Assembly (NCBI GenBank): GCA_030278955.1
Contig: JAOANR010000002.1
Coordinates: forward strand, 62,001-126,000
DNA from: Hygrophila difformis
Taxonomy: Eukaryota > Streptophyta > Magnoliopsida > Lamiales > Acanthaceae
DNA: 64,000 nt
Direction: 5' to 3'
A program made the translations under genes and the position numbers. The notes under the pieces were generated by a model. The model did no database searches. It was not told the DNA's origin and saw only the letters and a program-made list of their open reading frames with translations. Below, in pieces: positions 11,242 through 24,096 of this stretch; within the stretch, counting starts at the first letter, position 1; each line of letters opens with the position of its first letter.

Positions 11242-14200
11242 CTGTAGTATCTTCCACCCCTGTGCTTTTGGCCAATTGAATGGTTTCGAGTTTCTCTCGA
11301 ATGACATAAGAGTGGCACTTGAATACCGCCTTTCACCACTCTAATTATTGGTCATTCGAAAGTTTTCAATTGCATATTTCAAGTCTGCCTCGAAAGATAG
11401 ACTCGAATGCATTCGAGTGGCACTCAAATACCTTTTTCACCACTCTATTTTTTAACTATTCGATCAGTTTCAAGTTTCACACAAATGGAATGCGAGAGAC
11501 ACTCGAAACTCGAATACCTTTTTCATCACTATAATTTTAGACCACTCGAATGGTTCTAATCTACTTCAAAAGACAATATTGAATGCATTCGAATGATACT
11601 CGAATGACTTTTTTCACCACTCAATTTTTTGGCCAATCGAATGGCACTGTTTCAAGTTTTCACTTGCATTGTTCGAATCTGCCTTGAAAGATAGAATTGA
11701 ATGCATTTGAGTGGGATTCAAATCTCGTCTTTAACCACATAATTCGAATTGTTTTGACTTTCACTCGAATGGCATGCGAGTAGCACGCGAATTCATTTTC
11801 TACCACTCTAATCGTATACCACTCGAATAATTTTTCACTCGCATGGTTCAAGTCTCCCTCTAAAGATTGACTCGAATTCATTCGAGCGCCACTTGATTGC
11901 CTTTTTTTGCACCATATATTTTGGCCACCCAAATTGTCTCAAGTTTCACACAAATGGCATGCGAGTGGCACTCGAATTCCTTGTTCACCACACTAATTTT
12001 AGACTACCCGAATGGTTTCCAGTTTCACTCGCAGGGTTCAAGTTGCCTCAAAACACAGACTCGAATATATTCGAGTGGCACTCAAATGACATTTTCAACA
12101 CTCCATTTTTGCGCCACTCGAATGACGTGTGTGGCACTCAAATTCTATTTAAATCACTCTAATTTATTGTCACTCGAATGGCATGTGGGTGGAACTTGAA
12201 CACCATCTTTCACAATTCTTATTTTGGTCGTTCGAAAGTTCCTCGCATAGTTCGAGTCGAATGATGTCTTCCACCCCTATACTTTTGGCCAAACAAATGG
12301 TTTATTGTCTGCCTTGAAAGACAGAATCGAATGCATTCATGTGGCACTCGAATGACTTTCTCACCACTCAATTTTTTGGTCACTCGAATACTTTTCTCAA
12401 CACTCTAATTACTGGAAACTCGAAGGCATGCGAGTGACACTTGAATACCGTATTTTATAATTATAAATTTGCTGATTCAAAAGTTTGCTCTCACATGGTC
12501 CAACTCTGTCTCGAAAGACCGACTCGAATGCATTTTAGTGGGACTCGAATGGTATCTTTCACCACTCTAATTTTTGACCAGTCGAATGGTTTCTAGTTTG
12601 ACTCGCATGGTTCAAGACTACCATGAAAGACAAACTCGAATGCATTCAAGTGGCACTCAAATGACTTTTTCAGCACTCTATTTTTTGGCACTCGAATGCT
12701 TTTCTCTGTAATCTAATTACTTGCTACCGAAATGGCATGCGAGTGGCACTTGAATACTGTCTTTCAATTATAAATTTGGTCATTCGAAGTTTTTACTCGC
12801 ATGATTCCAGTCTGCCTCAAAAGACAGATTGGAATGCATGGGAGGGGGACGATAATGCTTTCTTCCACCGCGGTACTTTTGACTACTAGAATGGTTTCGA
12901 GTTGCACACAAATGGCATTCTAATGGAAGTCAATTCCCTTTTCACCAGTTTTTTAGACTACTCAAATGGTTTCCCGTTTTATTCGCATGGTTCGAATCTA
13001 CCTCAAAAGAAACTCAATTGCATTCAAGTGGGACTCGAATGACTGTTCAACACTCTATTTTTTAGCCACTCGAATGTCATGCATGTGGCACTCGAATGCT
13101 TTTCTCAGCACTCTAATTACTTGCCACTCAAATGGTATGCGGGTCGCACCTGAATATATTTTCACAGTTCTAATTTTGGTCATTCGAAAGTTCTTACTAG
13201 GATGATTCGAACCTGCCTCGAAAAGCAAACTAGAATGCATTTGAGTGGCTTTCGAATGCCTTTTCCACCACTCTATTTTGGCCACTCGAATTGTTTCGAG
13301 TTTTATTCGAGTGGTATGCGAGTTACACTCGAATGATATCTTTTAGTACTATAAATTTTGGTCATTCGAATGTTTTCACTCGCATGGTTCGAGTATGCCT
13401 CAAAACACAGACACGAATACATTTGAGAGGGACACGAGTGTCGTCTTCCACCCCTCTCATTCCGCCCAGTCAAACGGTTTCGAGTTTACTCGGATGCTAT
13501 GCAGGTGACACTCGAATACCGTGTTTCACAACTCTAATTATTGGTCATTCCTTTTCACTTGTATGGTTCGAGTCTGCCTCAAAAGATAGACTCGAATGCA
13601 TTCAAGTGGCACTCAAATCCTTTTTCACCACAAATGGAATGCGAGTGAACTTGAAACTCGAATTCCTTGTTCATCATTATAATTTTAGACCACTCGAATA
13701 GTTTTCGGTTTCACTCGCATTGTTCGAGTCTGTCTCGAAAGACAATATCTAATGCATTCAAGTGGCAGTCGAATGACTTTTTCAACACTCTGTTATTTAG
13801 CCAATTGAATGGCATGAGTGTGGCACTCGGAAGCTTTTCTCAACACTCTAATTACTTGCCACTCGAATGGTATGCAAGTGGCACTTGAATACCGTCTTTC
13901 ACAATTATAATTCTGGTTATTCGAAGCGTATGGTTCGAGTCTAACTCAAAATACAGACTCGTATGCATTTGAGAGGGACTCGAATGCCATCTTCCGTCCC
14001 TTTACTTTTGGCAAATAGAATGGTTTCGAGTTTCACTGAAATGGCATATGAGTGGCACTCGAATACCATCTTTCACCACTTTAGTATCTAGTTATTGGTC
14101 ATTTGAAAGTTTTCACTTGCATGATTCGAGTCTGCCTCAAAAGATAGACTCGAATGCAGTCGCGTTGCACTCGAATGCCTTTATCATGACTTTATTTTAC

Positions 14201-15835
14201 GGCCACATCGAATGGTTTCAAGTTTCAAATAAATGGCATGCAAGTGGCACTCGAAACTCGAATTCTTTATTCGACGCTATAATTTTAGACAAAGGTTTCC
14301 AATTTCATTCGCATGGCTCTAGTTTGCCTCAAATGACAGAACGAATGCATTCGAGTGGCACTCGAATGAGTTTTTCACCACTCTATTATTTGGTCACTCG
14401 AATGGCATTCGAGTGGCATTTGAATACCGTATTTCACAATTCTAAATTTGGTCATTCAAAAGTTTTCACTTGAATTTTCACAATTCTAAATTCTGCCTCC
14501 AAAGATAGACTCGAATGCATTTGAGTGGGACTCGAATGTCGTATTTAACCACCTAATTTTTTGCGTGTCGAATTATTTCCTGTTTCACTCGAATGTCATA
14601 TGAGTGGCACTCAAATCTCTATACCACCACTCTAATTTTATTCAACTCGAATAACTTTTCACTCGCATGGTTCGAGTTTCCCTCGAAAGCATTGGAGTGC
14701 CACTCGAATGCCTTTTTTAGCACTATATTTTTGGCCACTCAAATTGTTTCAAGTTTCACACAAATGGCAGGCGAGTGGCACTCGAATTCCTTTTTCACCA
14801 CACTAATTTTAGACTACCCGAATGATTTCGAATTTCACTCGTTTGGTTCAAGTTGCCTCAAAGGGCAGACTCGAATGTATTTGAGTGGCACTCAAATGAC
14901 TTTCTCACCACTCTATTTTTGCGCCACTCGAATGACATGTATGTGATACTCGAATTATTTTCTCTACATTCAAGTTTCTTGCCACTCGAATGGCATGTGG
15001 GCAACACTTGAACACCATCTTTCACAATTCTAATTTCGGTCATTCGAAATTTCTCACTCACATGGTTCGAGTATGCATCGAAAAAGAAAACTAGAATGCA
15101 TTTGAGCGGGACACGAATGACGTCTTCCCTCCCTCTGCTTTTGGCGAGACAAATGGTTTTGTGTCTGCCTCGAAAGACAGAATCGAATGCATTCGTGTGC
15201 CAGTCGAATGACTTTTTAACCACTCTATTTTTTGTTCACTCGAATGGCATACGAGCGACACTCGAATACTTTTATCTGCACTCTAATTACTGGAATTGCG
15301 AAGGCATTCGAGTGGCACTTGAATACCGTATTTTATAATTCGAAATTTGGTTATTCGAATCTTTTCACTCGCATTGTTCGACTCTGTCTTGAAAGACATA
15401 ATCGAATGCATTTCAGTGGGACTCGAATGTTGTCTTTCACCACTCTAATTTTTTATCACTCGAATGTTACCCACATGGTTCGAGACTGCCTCGAAAGATA
15501 GACCCGAATGCATTCAAGTGGCACTCAAATATCTTTTTCACTATTCTATTTTTTGACATATGGAACGCGAGTGGCACTCGAAACTTGAATTCCTTTTTCA
15601 TCACCATAATTTTATACCATTCGAATGGTTTCTGTTTTCATCGCATCAATATTCATCTAAATCTAACCATTCCTTTTTTAATATATGGAATGCGAGTGGC
15701 ACTCGAAACTTGAATTCCTTTTTCATCACTATAATTTCAGACCACTTGAATGGTTTCCAGTGTTCAAGTGTCACCCGAATGCCATTCGATTGACACATGG
15801 AACGCGAGTGGCACTCGAAACTTCAATTTTGATAT
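11242..15835. repeat. Diverged satellite array with a palindromic core
   Basis: About 4.6 kb of tandem units, mostly 110-220 bp long, each carrying a block like TTCGAGTCTGCCTCGAAAGA then ACTCGAATGCATTCGAGT. The latter, perfect at 11401-11418, is an 18-bp palindrome, and decayed copies occur about 20 times or more. CACTCGAATGG, GGCATGCGAGTGG and CACCACTCTAATTTT recur between cores. Units are strongly diverged. The frames here (peptides like GTRIPS or EWHSN) are by-products of the repeat. I do not recognise the family. Confidence 0.8.
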
Positions 15836-16406
15836 ATTATGTATTTAATAAAAATATAGCATGAGTGGTCTCTGTTGGTAGAGAATAACATATTATAAAT
15901 TTTGGTATGTTTTAAAAGATATAATTATTTTATTATATAAATTTAAAATGATCGCTTGACCAATAGAATTGAGTCAAGTGTTTCTATCACATTGGCCTAA
16001 ATTAAAGACCAAATGGTCTCAAGATTGGGGTGGTCGACCACCTCCATCCAACCATCATTATTTTTTGTAAAAAAAAAAAACTAATGCTGATGTGACAGAG
16101 ATCCGATGTGGTACAGGATCATGGATAAAGATAGTTTAAATATCCATCCATGACCCAACATTTCAATAGCTCCTAAATTGTCCTGCCTTTTTAATTAATT
16201 TATCTCTCTTTCACTTTGAATTTTTGTTACAAACTCACCACACGTATTTATTTTTATTTATTTGAATATGAAGTGTTTGGGAGATTTGAAAAGCATATCA
16301 TTCCTCCCAAACAAACACATACACATAGAGGCATAGTGATTTTTTTACGTGTATCAGATATTTTCATGCCAAATTAGGTCCAAGATAATGTCATAGTAGT
16401 TGGTAC
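15836..16406. other. Intergenic, no gene
   Basis: AT-rich DNA. A tRNA-promoter-like word near 15865 and an A12 run near 16070 hint at a decayed SINE, but this is too weak to call. Confidence 0.5.
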
Positions 16407-16905
16407 TGCTTCCTCCATCTCGTATTGATGTTTACATTTGTTAATGTATTACTATTCATATACAAACTTTCACTTAAAGTTTTATCATAGTTATACAAGT
16501 TAAAATATAGCCAATTGTGATCTTGTTAGAGTCGTCTCGTCGTGTAAGTTTTAAATATCGAACTTTTAGAACTTTTTACTTGTATCGAACTTAAGTTATT
16601 AATGATTGAAATATATATTGAATTGCGTAAAAATAGGTCCGGAAACAATTTTATGAGAGGATGTAGTAAATAATAGCCCCATATGTATTTTTGACATTAT
16701 TCACACACATATTTTGATTTAAAGTTTTATCATAGTTATACAAGTTAAAATATAGCCAAGTAGGATTTTGTTTTGTTATATTCGTCTCATCGTGTAGTTT
16801 TTAAATATCGAACTTTTAAATTTTTACTTATACCAAACTTGAGATATTAATGATTTAAATGTACATTGGACCGTTTGTAGCAAATAAAAGAAATCAGAGG
16901 AAGTA
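16407..16905. mobile_element. Stowaway/mariner-like MITE with an internal duplication
   Basis: The ends are roughly inverted: the left end has CTTCCTCCATCTCGTATTG, and the reversed right end reads TACTTCCTCTGATTTC followed by TTTTATTTGC, close to the common plant Stowaway terminus (CTCCCTC...TTTTATTTGC). The terminal dinucleotides are TA-rich. Inside, a segment starting AAAGTTTTATCATAGTTATA at about 16478 recurs at about 16722 (roughly 150 bp each). There is no ORF, as expected for a non-autonomous element. Confidence 0.45.
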
Positions 16906-17098
16906 TAAGAATATTAGAATACTAAAATACCCACCCAATTGAACTTGAAGAGAGAGAGTGAGGAAGGGTTAGCTGGCGATAGAATAGTGTCGGGCGGACG
17001 CTGGTCGCTGGCTGAATCTGTTGAGACTTTAGACTGGTGGACTTGGGCTAAATAAGAATCAAGTAGCGATTTTCACCTGTCTCTGCTTCTTGTTTGCG
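16906..17098 (+). promoter_or_regulatory. Promoter-proximal region and 5' UTR of the COV-like gene
   Basis: This lies between the MITE and the ATG. It contains a GA-rich tract (GAGAGAGAGTGAGGAAGG, about 16951) typical of plant 5' leaders. No TATA box is obvious at the right distance and no transcription start can be fixed. Confidence 0.4.
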
Positions 17099-20000
17099 AT
17101 GGGAGATGATAAATCGCTTGGTGGAATGGGTAGCACATCCACAAGAGAAAGGGACCGCGAGCTTCTAATACCTGTGGCGGACTCGGTTGACCGCGTCCTA
17201 GATGACGCCGCTACCTCCGCTTCTCCAAAGCCTTCCGCCCCTGCTTCTTCCTCCTCCCACCATCATTCCGGTCGCGAGGTATTGTTATTTTATTTTTCGC
17301 CGCGTTTTTTGAGACTATTCCCTTTCTAATTGCTTTTGTTTTCCCTCTTCCGGGATTTAGGGTTTTACTCGTTTTCCTGTTCTTTTGTTTATTAACGTGA
17401 TTAGCCTATTTTGGAAACTGGTGATTGTTTCTTAATTTAATTGTAAGGATGGATGGTGCTTATTACTTGCGCTGGGTCAAGTCTATTCCTTCTAGTAATT
17501 CTCATCTTTGGTTATTGTACTTGGAAGATTGTCGTTCGCTTTAGGGAATGATAAAGTGGAAGGAACATGTATTCTGGGAGGTTTGTATTGCAGCTTTTGT
17601 TTAATTTAGTTAATGGGCATTTCTGTATAGCCGCTGGTAAATGCTGATTCTACTCTCTTCATTTCACCTTATTGTTTGCAAATTTAATTAAATTTGGCAT
17701 AATTTTGGTGAGAGAAATGGCTTTTAATTTACAGGATTGTTTTTCGCCGTTCTATTATTTTCAAGCATGGCCTATACTTTCTATGAAGTTTTAACTAGGT
17801 TATAAATTGTTAGGACTCCAGAATCTTTTTTTTTTCCCCCTAAAAGTTATGTTTATGCTAAGTTCACACAGTTTGATTTGTGCGAGCAAGCTGTTTCAGT
17901 ATGGATTATGTACCTGTTCCTAATTGCTTTTAATAGATTTTAAATCATGTATCATATAATAAATATAGTTGTCTTGGTCTCCCATGCAGACATTTTACAA
18001 AGTTGTTAGGAGTTGGGCCTCAAAGAAGTTCATGACTGGCTGGTGAGCCGATGTCTTTTATTTTTTGGTTTTTGAAATTCTAGCTGTCAACCGAAATAAT
18101 GCGTACAGGGTTTTCAAATCTTATTTGGTTGTTGCATTTCTCTCTCACATGTCAATCGATGAATGGTTTTGATGGTAAGACATAGAAGCTCTTTTTTATT
18201 TATCTGATGAATGAAGCATGAATGCATCTTCATATTGTGGTGAGGAGTTTCAGTTGTTTTAACTATTGAATTGTAAGTTGAGTGCATGATTGTAAAAACT
18301 GCTCCGCTCCCAAGAAACCAAATACTATGGCTTCAGTGTAGGTTGTCAAGAGATGGTTCAATAAGCTTCGCTGGTTTTATCGTTTCAAAGTTTGACACTT
18401 TCTTTTGGAAATGGGTTTCACCTTTTTGTTGCCTTTGGCATTTTGATGGTTCATCATAAATGTATGCATCTTTTAAGTAAGACTTGTATATTGGTTTCAG
18501 AAATGGCTTGAAATATATCTTCGCTTTCCTATGCATTTTTTATGCAGGTTAAATATTTTGTGCTCCAATATCACCACAGACCTCTGATAATATCACACTT
18601 TCGAGGTTTTTTATGAAAGATTATTGAGAGAACAAAAAACAAGTGGTTTACGAACCTTATCTCTTTCATGCATCACCTTCGTTTTCGTTTATTTTTAGAA
18701 AGCAAGAATGAGCATTTAAACTAATTAAGTATGGATACATATATAATATAAAACCAGTTGGCATGTATTATAAAAGTATAACATACACACATTCATGTGG
18801 GAAAGTGTTTCATGTAGAGATTATGCATTAAATTTATTTTATTCTTTGACTGCAACAAGTTTTTTGCTTTATGCTTTCGGGTTTTCATCCTCCTTTAAAT
18901 ATGCTAAATAATTTGTGGAAAATCTAACAGAAAATGGGTTTGCAAGGGTATTTTGTCTTTGGTTGAGGTGTTGTTCTGCAAATCAAGAGAGTAAAACCTA
19001 GTCTGTTTTTTTCCAAGAAATCCTAAAGATGCTGATTCAGTTGGAGGATAACTGTATTTTTCTTGCACTCATTGCAGTGTTATTCTCTTTCCTATAGCTG
19101 TTACTTTCTATGTAACATGGTGGTTCATTCATTTTGTGGATGGCTTCTTCTCGCCAATTTATGCACAACTTGGAATTGATATATTTGGTAAGCATGTTAA
19201 ACATATACTGCATTACCAAAGGAAGGATGCGGTGGTATTTAATTCATCTATCTTAGTTGCTCATTGGTCATATGGGAACAGTACATATATTTTGCTGAAA
19301 GTCTTTTTGGTAACTATTGTAGTCTATTAATTTTCTCAAAAGCATCCTTGAGCATTGAATCGCATCTCTGTTAGCAAGTCTTTCTATTTTCTTGATTCAG
19401 GTCTAGGGTTTGTGACCTCAATTACTTTTATCTTCTTGGTTGGAGTATTTATGTCATCATGGTTGGGGGCTTCTGTTCTAAGCCTTGGAGAGTGGTTTAT
19501 CAAACGCATGCCATTTGTTCGTCATATTTACAATGCATCTAAGCAAATTAGTGCTGCCATATCTCCAGGTATGCATAGGTTTTCAGTCGCACTTTCTTGA
19601 TTATCAACTTTTGTCAGAGAACATTTATTCTTTTCCTCTGATATTTGCAGATCAAAATACACAGGCTTTCAAGGAAGTTGCTATTATAAGGCATCCACGC
19701 ATTGGTGAATATGCATTTGGGTTCATCACTTCATCAGTGGTGCTGCAGGTCCATTAGGCTTTGTTTGTTTCTAATTTTGATCAATTTCCTCTTGATTTAT
19801 GTTCTTGAATTGCCTTTGCTATTTGCAATTCATTAAATGATATAATCACGAAGCTTCAATAATTGAGCTATGGAACTTGTAACAAGGAGGTGTTTGTTTA
19901 TACATTCATCACAAAGTTGGTTCTTTTGTTTCGATATTCCAGAGTTATTCAGGAGAGGAGGAGCTATGTTGTGTTTATGTGCCCACGAATCATTTATACA

Positions 20001-23000
20001 TTGGTGACATATTCCTGGTTAATGCTAACGATGTTATTAGACCAAACTTATCCGTCCGAGAGGGAATTGGTAAGTTGCATACACCACTTTTTTGTTGGTT
20101 CCATAAAGGATGTCGTTGAATATGGTAGACACTTTTAATTGGTTACATAAAGGATGCCATTGAATATGGTTTGGCGTTTTTTGGTGGCTCATAATAAGGC
20201 CTTGCTTAATGAAATATTATGATTGATGTTTTTGGTGTACCTATGGATTGAAAACTAGGAGTTTAATTAATTCTACTCAATTCTGTCACCACTCCACTTA
20301 TCGGACATAATTGATTTTTGCCTGGAATTAGAATTAGAAAATTGAAAGACAAACAATTATGATGAACACCATTCTCTTGTCCCAGTGTCTGGTTTTGCCA
20401 CTTAGTTTATTTTCTTTAGTGTCTAGTTTTGCCGCTTAGTTTATGTTCTTTAGAGCTATTATAGGGTGGATAGTTAGTCAAACAAAGGATTGGTTGTAAT
20501 TTTGATTAATATGTATTTCCTTCACGGTGACACAATTGACAAGCTTGTTACAATGTATTGATAATGAAATCGTTTGAGAAATATTGTGATGGGCATTCGG
20601 TTGTGTGATTGGTCGTCATATCCAGTGTGGTGCTAGCTCTAAACTTAATTGTGACCTAGCACTAAGCCCCCTCTGATGTTTGGGTTGTTGGTCCACGGAG
20701 TCCTCCTTTGTTATTGGAAAGGTATCATGTGATAATTGGTGTTAGAGCCTCGTTTTAGCTTATGAATTGGTAATGGCCATTAAGGAAACACCGATTTAGG
20801 GAGGATGTGGGGGTTAAGAGGACGAGTGCCAGCTGCACCGTCGAAGACGAACACCAAAGCTTGGTGCAACGATATGGAGGCCGTGACTGGTGGCCGAGAC
20901 CTACCGATTTAGTTACATCATGTCGACCTTAGTGGAGAAGGTCAAAATACTGGAAACAGAAAATGTGGGAACTAAAGGAGGTATGTTGAGAATGAGCTTC
21001 AAATACCAAAGTTATTTCATTGGAATAATGAGGTCTCTATCCAACCGGTGTGCTCCACAAGGCTGTGAATAATATTGAAACCACGGTGGCTCTGCTTTGA
21101 GATAGTGGGCCAAAGATATATGTTCCTGACCTGTTCCATATAGTGGAGCTCGAGATGTGAAAGAGGCAGAGAATTTCTTGTTTGATATAGAACACCTCCT
21201 GTTGGACGAGAGCTAGAATGTGAGCACAACGAGAAGGTATTTAGCTAGGGATGTTACATTGTGGTGGTAGTTTTCTTCCTTTCAGGGGCATTAGACAAGG
21301 AGATCCTATTTCCCCGGTCCTCTTCGCGATCGCCACAGAAGGTCTTTCGGCTCTTTTTCCAATCTATGCAATAGACATTGACCATTCAGGACTATGTAAA
21401 AACCTTCTCCGCATTTATGCTCGATATACGAGATGACTGGGACATGTTCTTCACCTTCATGGAAAGGCTCAAGCAAGTCCATCCGTCCGGCTAAATTGCA
21501 ACGTCAATGTGCTTCCAATCTAACTGAGGCCATTCGTGCAACAGAATGAATCCTGAATTATCATGATTATGACAAACTGGGGATGACAACTACTCCTCAG
21601 AAGGGAGGGGAGCAAAAGTCAAACTGGATGAGATGGACAAACCTCTAGATCTACATGCTCCTAAGGGAGTAAACAAGGTGGAGCCACCTAAAAAAAAAAA
21701 TAAAAAAAATAGGTGTTTTCTTTGAGATGGTCCACAATTGTAGATGCACTGTCCCAATTGGTAAGTACTGAACGAGCTCAACGGTCAAGAGAGTAAATCA
21801 TTAGATTGAGGGGGAAAACTTGGGAGCAATTGCCCATCGATGTGCCACCATCTCCCAGCGGAGCGATAAGAAGAGACACTTCAACAATGATGGCGCAATG
21901 AATTGGTTTTATGTACATTGATGTTAAGTTGAACGAGAAGCTAACAAGTGTCATGGTGGACTTAAGACCAACCCATAATTAACTTGGGCAGAAGCATTGA
22001 GATTGGGACTTAAGATCAAATCCGCTAAAATGCTATCTGCTTCTCTATTGTCACACCCATTATGTATTGATAATGAACTTGTTTGAGAAATGTGATTGGC
22101 AATTTGGCATTCTGTTGTGATTGATTTTTATATCGAGTGCGGTACTTGCTCAAAAGCATTCAGAAGAATGTAATTGCAACCTAGCACTAAACCCCCTTGG
22201 TGGTTGTCCGGATTGTCGTTTCATGGAGTCCTCCTTTCTTTCTAGGAAGGGCACCCCATAACAGATAGTAAAGGGGCTGAAGTTGCAGAAGGAATGAGTT
22301 TGAAGCATCAGTAGCTGAAGATAAACTGGGGTATATGAAACATTAGGGTGGCAGTGGAATTGGCAGCTGGGAGTTTTTAGGCAAGTGTGGGAAACAGAAA
22401 CAGGTAAGGGTAAATAAATTATGGAACGCGGAAGGAGATGTATTGGCCATGGAGATGGTTGAGGATGGGACATAGATTCATAATTGTAATCTAAGTATTT
22501 GGGGAGTTCTGTATGCAGGTTCGGTGGGATTTTTTTTTTTTTTTGGCGCCAGGGGGTGGGGGGTGGTGTGCTGGACAAACGGTTGGGCTATATTGTCATA
22601 ACACCCTACTTTTACTGAGTTCTCAACTTTCTCCCTCGTATTGCACTGCATGAAAGATGTGATGATAATTTGTCATACCATTCCGTAATACATCTATCAT
22701 GAAACTGAAGAAACTGAATTTAAAAATTTATTCATCGTGACATTTCAAACACAATTGTTAGCACCTGACAAATGTTCTCTAGTAGAGAAACTTGCTTTAT
22801 CCATTAGTGATCATTCTTAGTTTACCGGCAATAGGTTATTTATCTATCCTTATACTTTGTTTCTCATTCATTCTTTAGAACGTCCATATTTTTCTTCAAC
22901 TATGTAGTAGGTATGGCAGAGCCAAATTTGCCTAAAGGGATAGGCACCATTTGTCATTACATGTTAATCACTATTCCTCTATGTTGTTATTATTCTTCCT

Positions 23001-23156
23001 AGTGTAGCCAAATGTTGTCTTGTTGACATTTTTGTTTTTTCCCTTTTTATGTTTGCAGAAATTGTAGTCTCTGGTGGCATGTCAATGCCCCAAATCCTGT
23101 CTACCTTGGATACAAGAAGCAGCCAAGTCAATAGAATTAGACCTGATAGAAGTTGA
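17099..23156 (+). CDS. COV1/LCV: CONTINUOUS VASCULAR RING 1 / LIKE-COV family membrane protein (DUF502), 7 exons
   Basis: Exons: 17099-17278, 17990-18042, 19078-19187, 19401-19568, 19651-19748, 19943-20069, 23059-23156. All introns are GT-AG and phases agree, giving 277 residues, the usual family length. The N-terminus has the RDRELLIPVAD motif and a Ser/Pro/His-rich stretch. Membrane segments lie at about residues 78-100 and 117-137. The conserved core follows (RMPFVRHIYNASKQIS, AFKEVAIIRHPRIGEY), then VPTNHLYIGD and SGGMSMPQ. In Arabidopsis this family affects vascular patterning and trans-Golgi/vacuolar trafficking; the exact role here is inferred. The ATG at 17099 is chosen over an upstream in-frame TTG. 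Intron 6 (3.0 kb) contains a dead LTR retrotransposon. I cannot decide between the COV1 and LCV paralogue. Confidence 0.9.
20554..22257 (+). mobile_element. Degenerate LTR retrotransposon in intron 6 of the COV-like gene
   Basis: Direct repeats of about 175-195 bp (20554-20727 and 22063-about 22257) both start TGTATTGATAATGAA and share GACCTAGCACTAA or a close variant. After the left copy TTGGTGTTAGAGCCT (20736-20750) resembles the tRNA-iMet primer site TTGGTATCAGAGCC. The interior carries broken gag (ARDVKEAENFLFDIEH near 21150, DDWDMFFTFMERLKQV near 21430), a ruined zinc knuckle near 21712, and the start of a protease-like stretch (LMYIDVKLNEKL near 21910). Many stops make it non-functional. 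It lies in the sense orientation of the host gene. Confidence 0.7.
21245..21375 (+). pseudogene. LINE reverse-transcriptase fragment nested in the intronic element
   Basis: The plus strand encodes FRGIRQGDPISPVLFAIATE, the RT block of plant L1-type LINEs (canonical RGIRQGDPLSP...LF). It is only about 130 bp long and interrupts the Ty3-like gag remnant on both sides. Confidence 0.7.
22258..23058 (+). other. Rest of intron 6
   Basis: Intron sequence with a T16 run near 22530. No coding potential; 22300-22560 may be further retroelement debris. It ends in the acceptor TTTATGTTTGCAG before exon 7. Confidence 0.5.
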
Positions 23157-24096
23157 GATCGCTCCAAGACAGCAACAGTACTGCACTGATGACCAATTTT
23201 AAGAGTGTTACTGAATCACTGGCATATTCCTTTAACTTGAATATAATTCATCTAAGCTAAAACTCCTGCTATGAGATTAAGGTTCCGGGCTACGTCATCA
23301 TACGACTTAGGGACAACTGTTAAAATTTAGAGGCCTGTTTCCTATGTACAAGATTGCTCGTTGAGTTTTTTTGTGTTTCATTTTGGTAATGGCAATGCCT
23401 TGCACTTGGGGGGCTCTGCTTTGGTGTCAGGTGTGTTGTGTTGGTTTTCTGACTAAACGTCTGTAGTTTTCTTGTATATAATGATTCTTGGAAGCTATTT
23501 TAAATTTAAATTTGGATTCATTCCCAGACGTGGAATGGTGGAAGATGACATGAAATTGAAGTTCTAGTTTTATTTTGAACTAACGCGTAATGAATGTGTT
23601 GTCAGTGTTGATAAGTTTAATCGAGTTAAAATCAAAGTCCCAAAAGGCGTATAAATTCTCATCAGAAATGGGAAAAGAAAGGGAAAACCTCTTAAGCTAG
23701 CATTTAAGAATATCCATTTTTTTTTGTTCACAATGGAGAACCACTTTTTTTTCTAGAAAAAAAAAATTAGGATGGTCGCATGATGGTGTCTTCAGCTTGC
23801 AACTCCATAAGTAATGATAGGGCCTTTAATAATTGGACTAGTAAGGTCTGCACACAATTTTGGGGAGTTTTGAGAGCTTTTGATTTTATATTAAAATTGT
23901 AGTTCCGTTTTGTACATTAGCTTTTAAGAGCTGTAGCTACAATTCGAAGGTCTACAAATATAAGCTACATAAGGTCTACAACTAGTTGTACTAAACACTT
24001 AAATAAAACTGACAGCTACAACTACAACTCTGTGCGGAACAGAACTTAATACTGCATCTCATGACAAGTTTCTGTGAGATGATAAAATGACCATTC
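23157..24096. other. 3' UTR of the COV-like gene and convergent intergenic space
   Basis: The COV-like gene (plus) and the PPR gene (minus) converge here. I see no gene. Imperfect A/T runs near 23720 and 23757 and repeated TAGCTACAA words near 23930-24020 are the only structure. Confidence 0.5.

Noticed and set aside
11319..15793. Numerous 60-140 codon ORFs with recurring peptides
   Set aside because: By-products of the satellite sequence; they appear on both strands with no consistent frame or start.
15858..16082. Possible tRNA-derived SINE with a poly(A) tail
   Set aside because: Only a weak box-A-like word and an A12 run; no convincing box B or target duplication.
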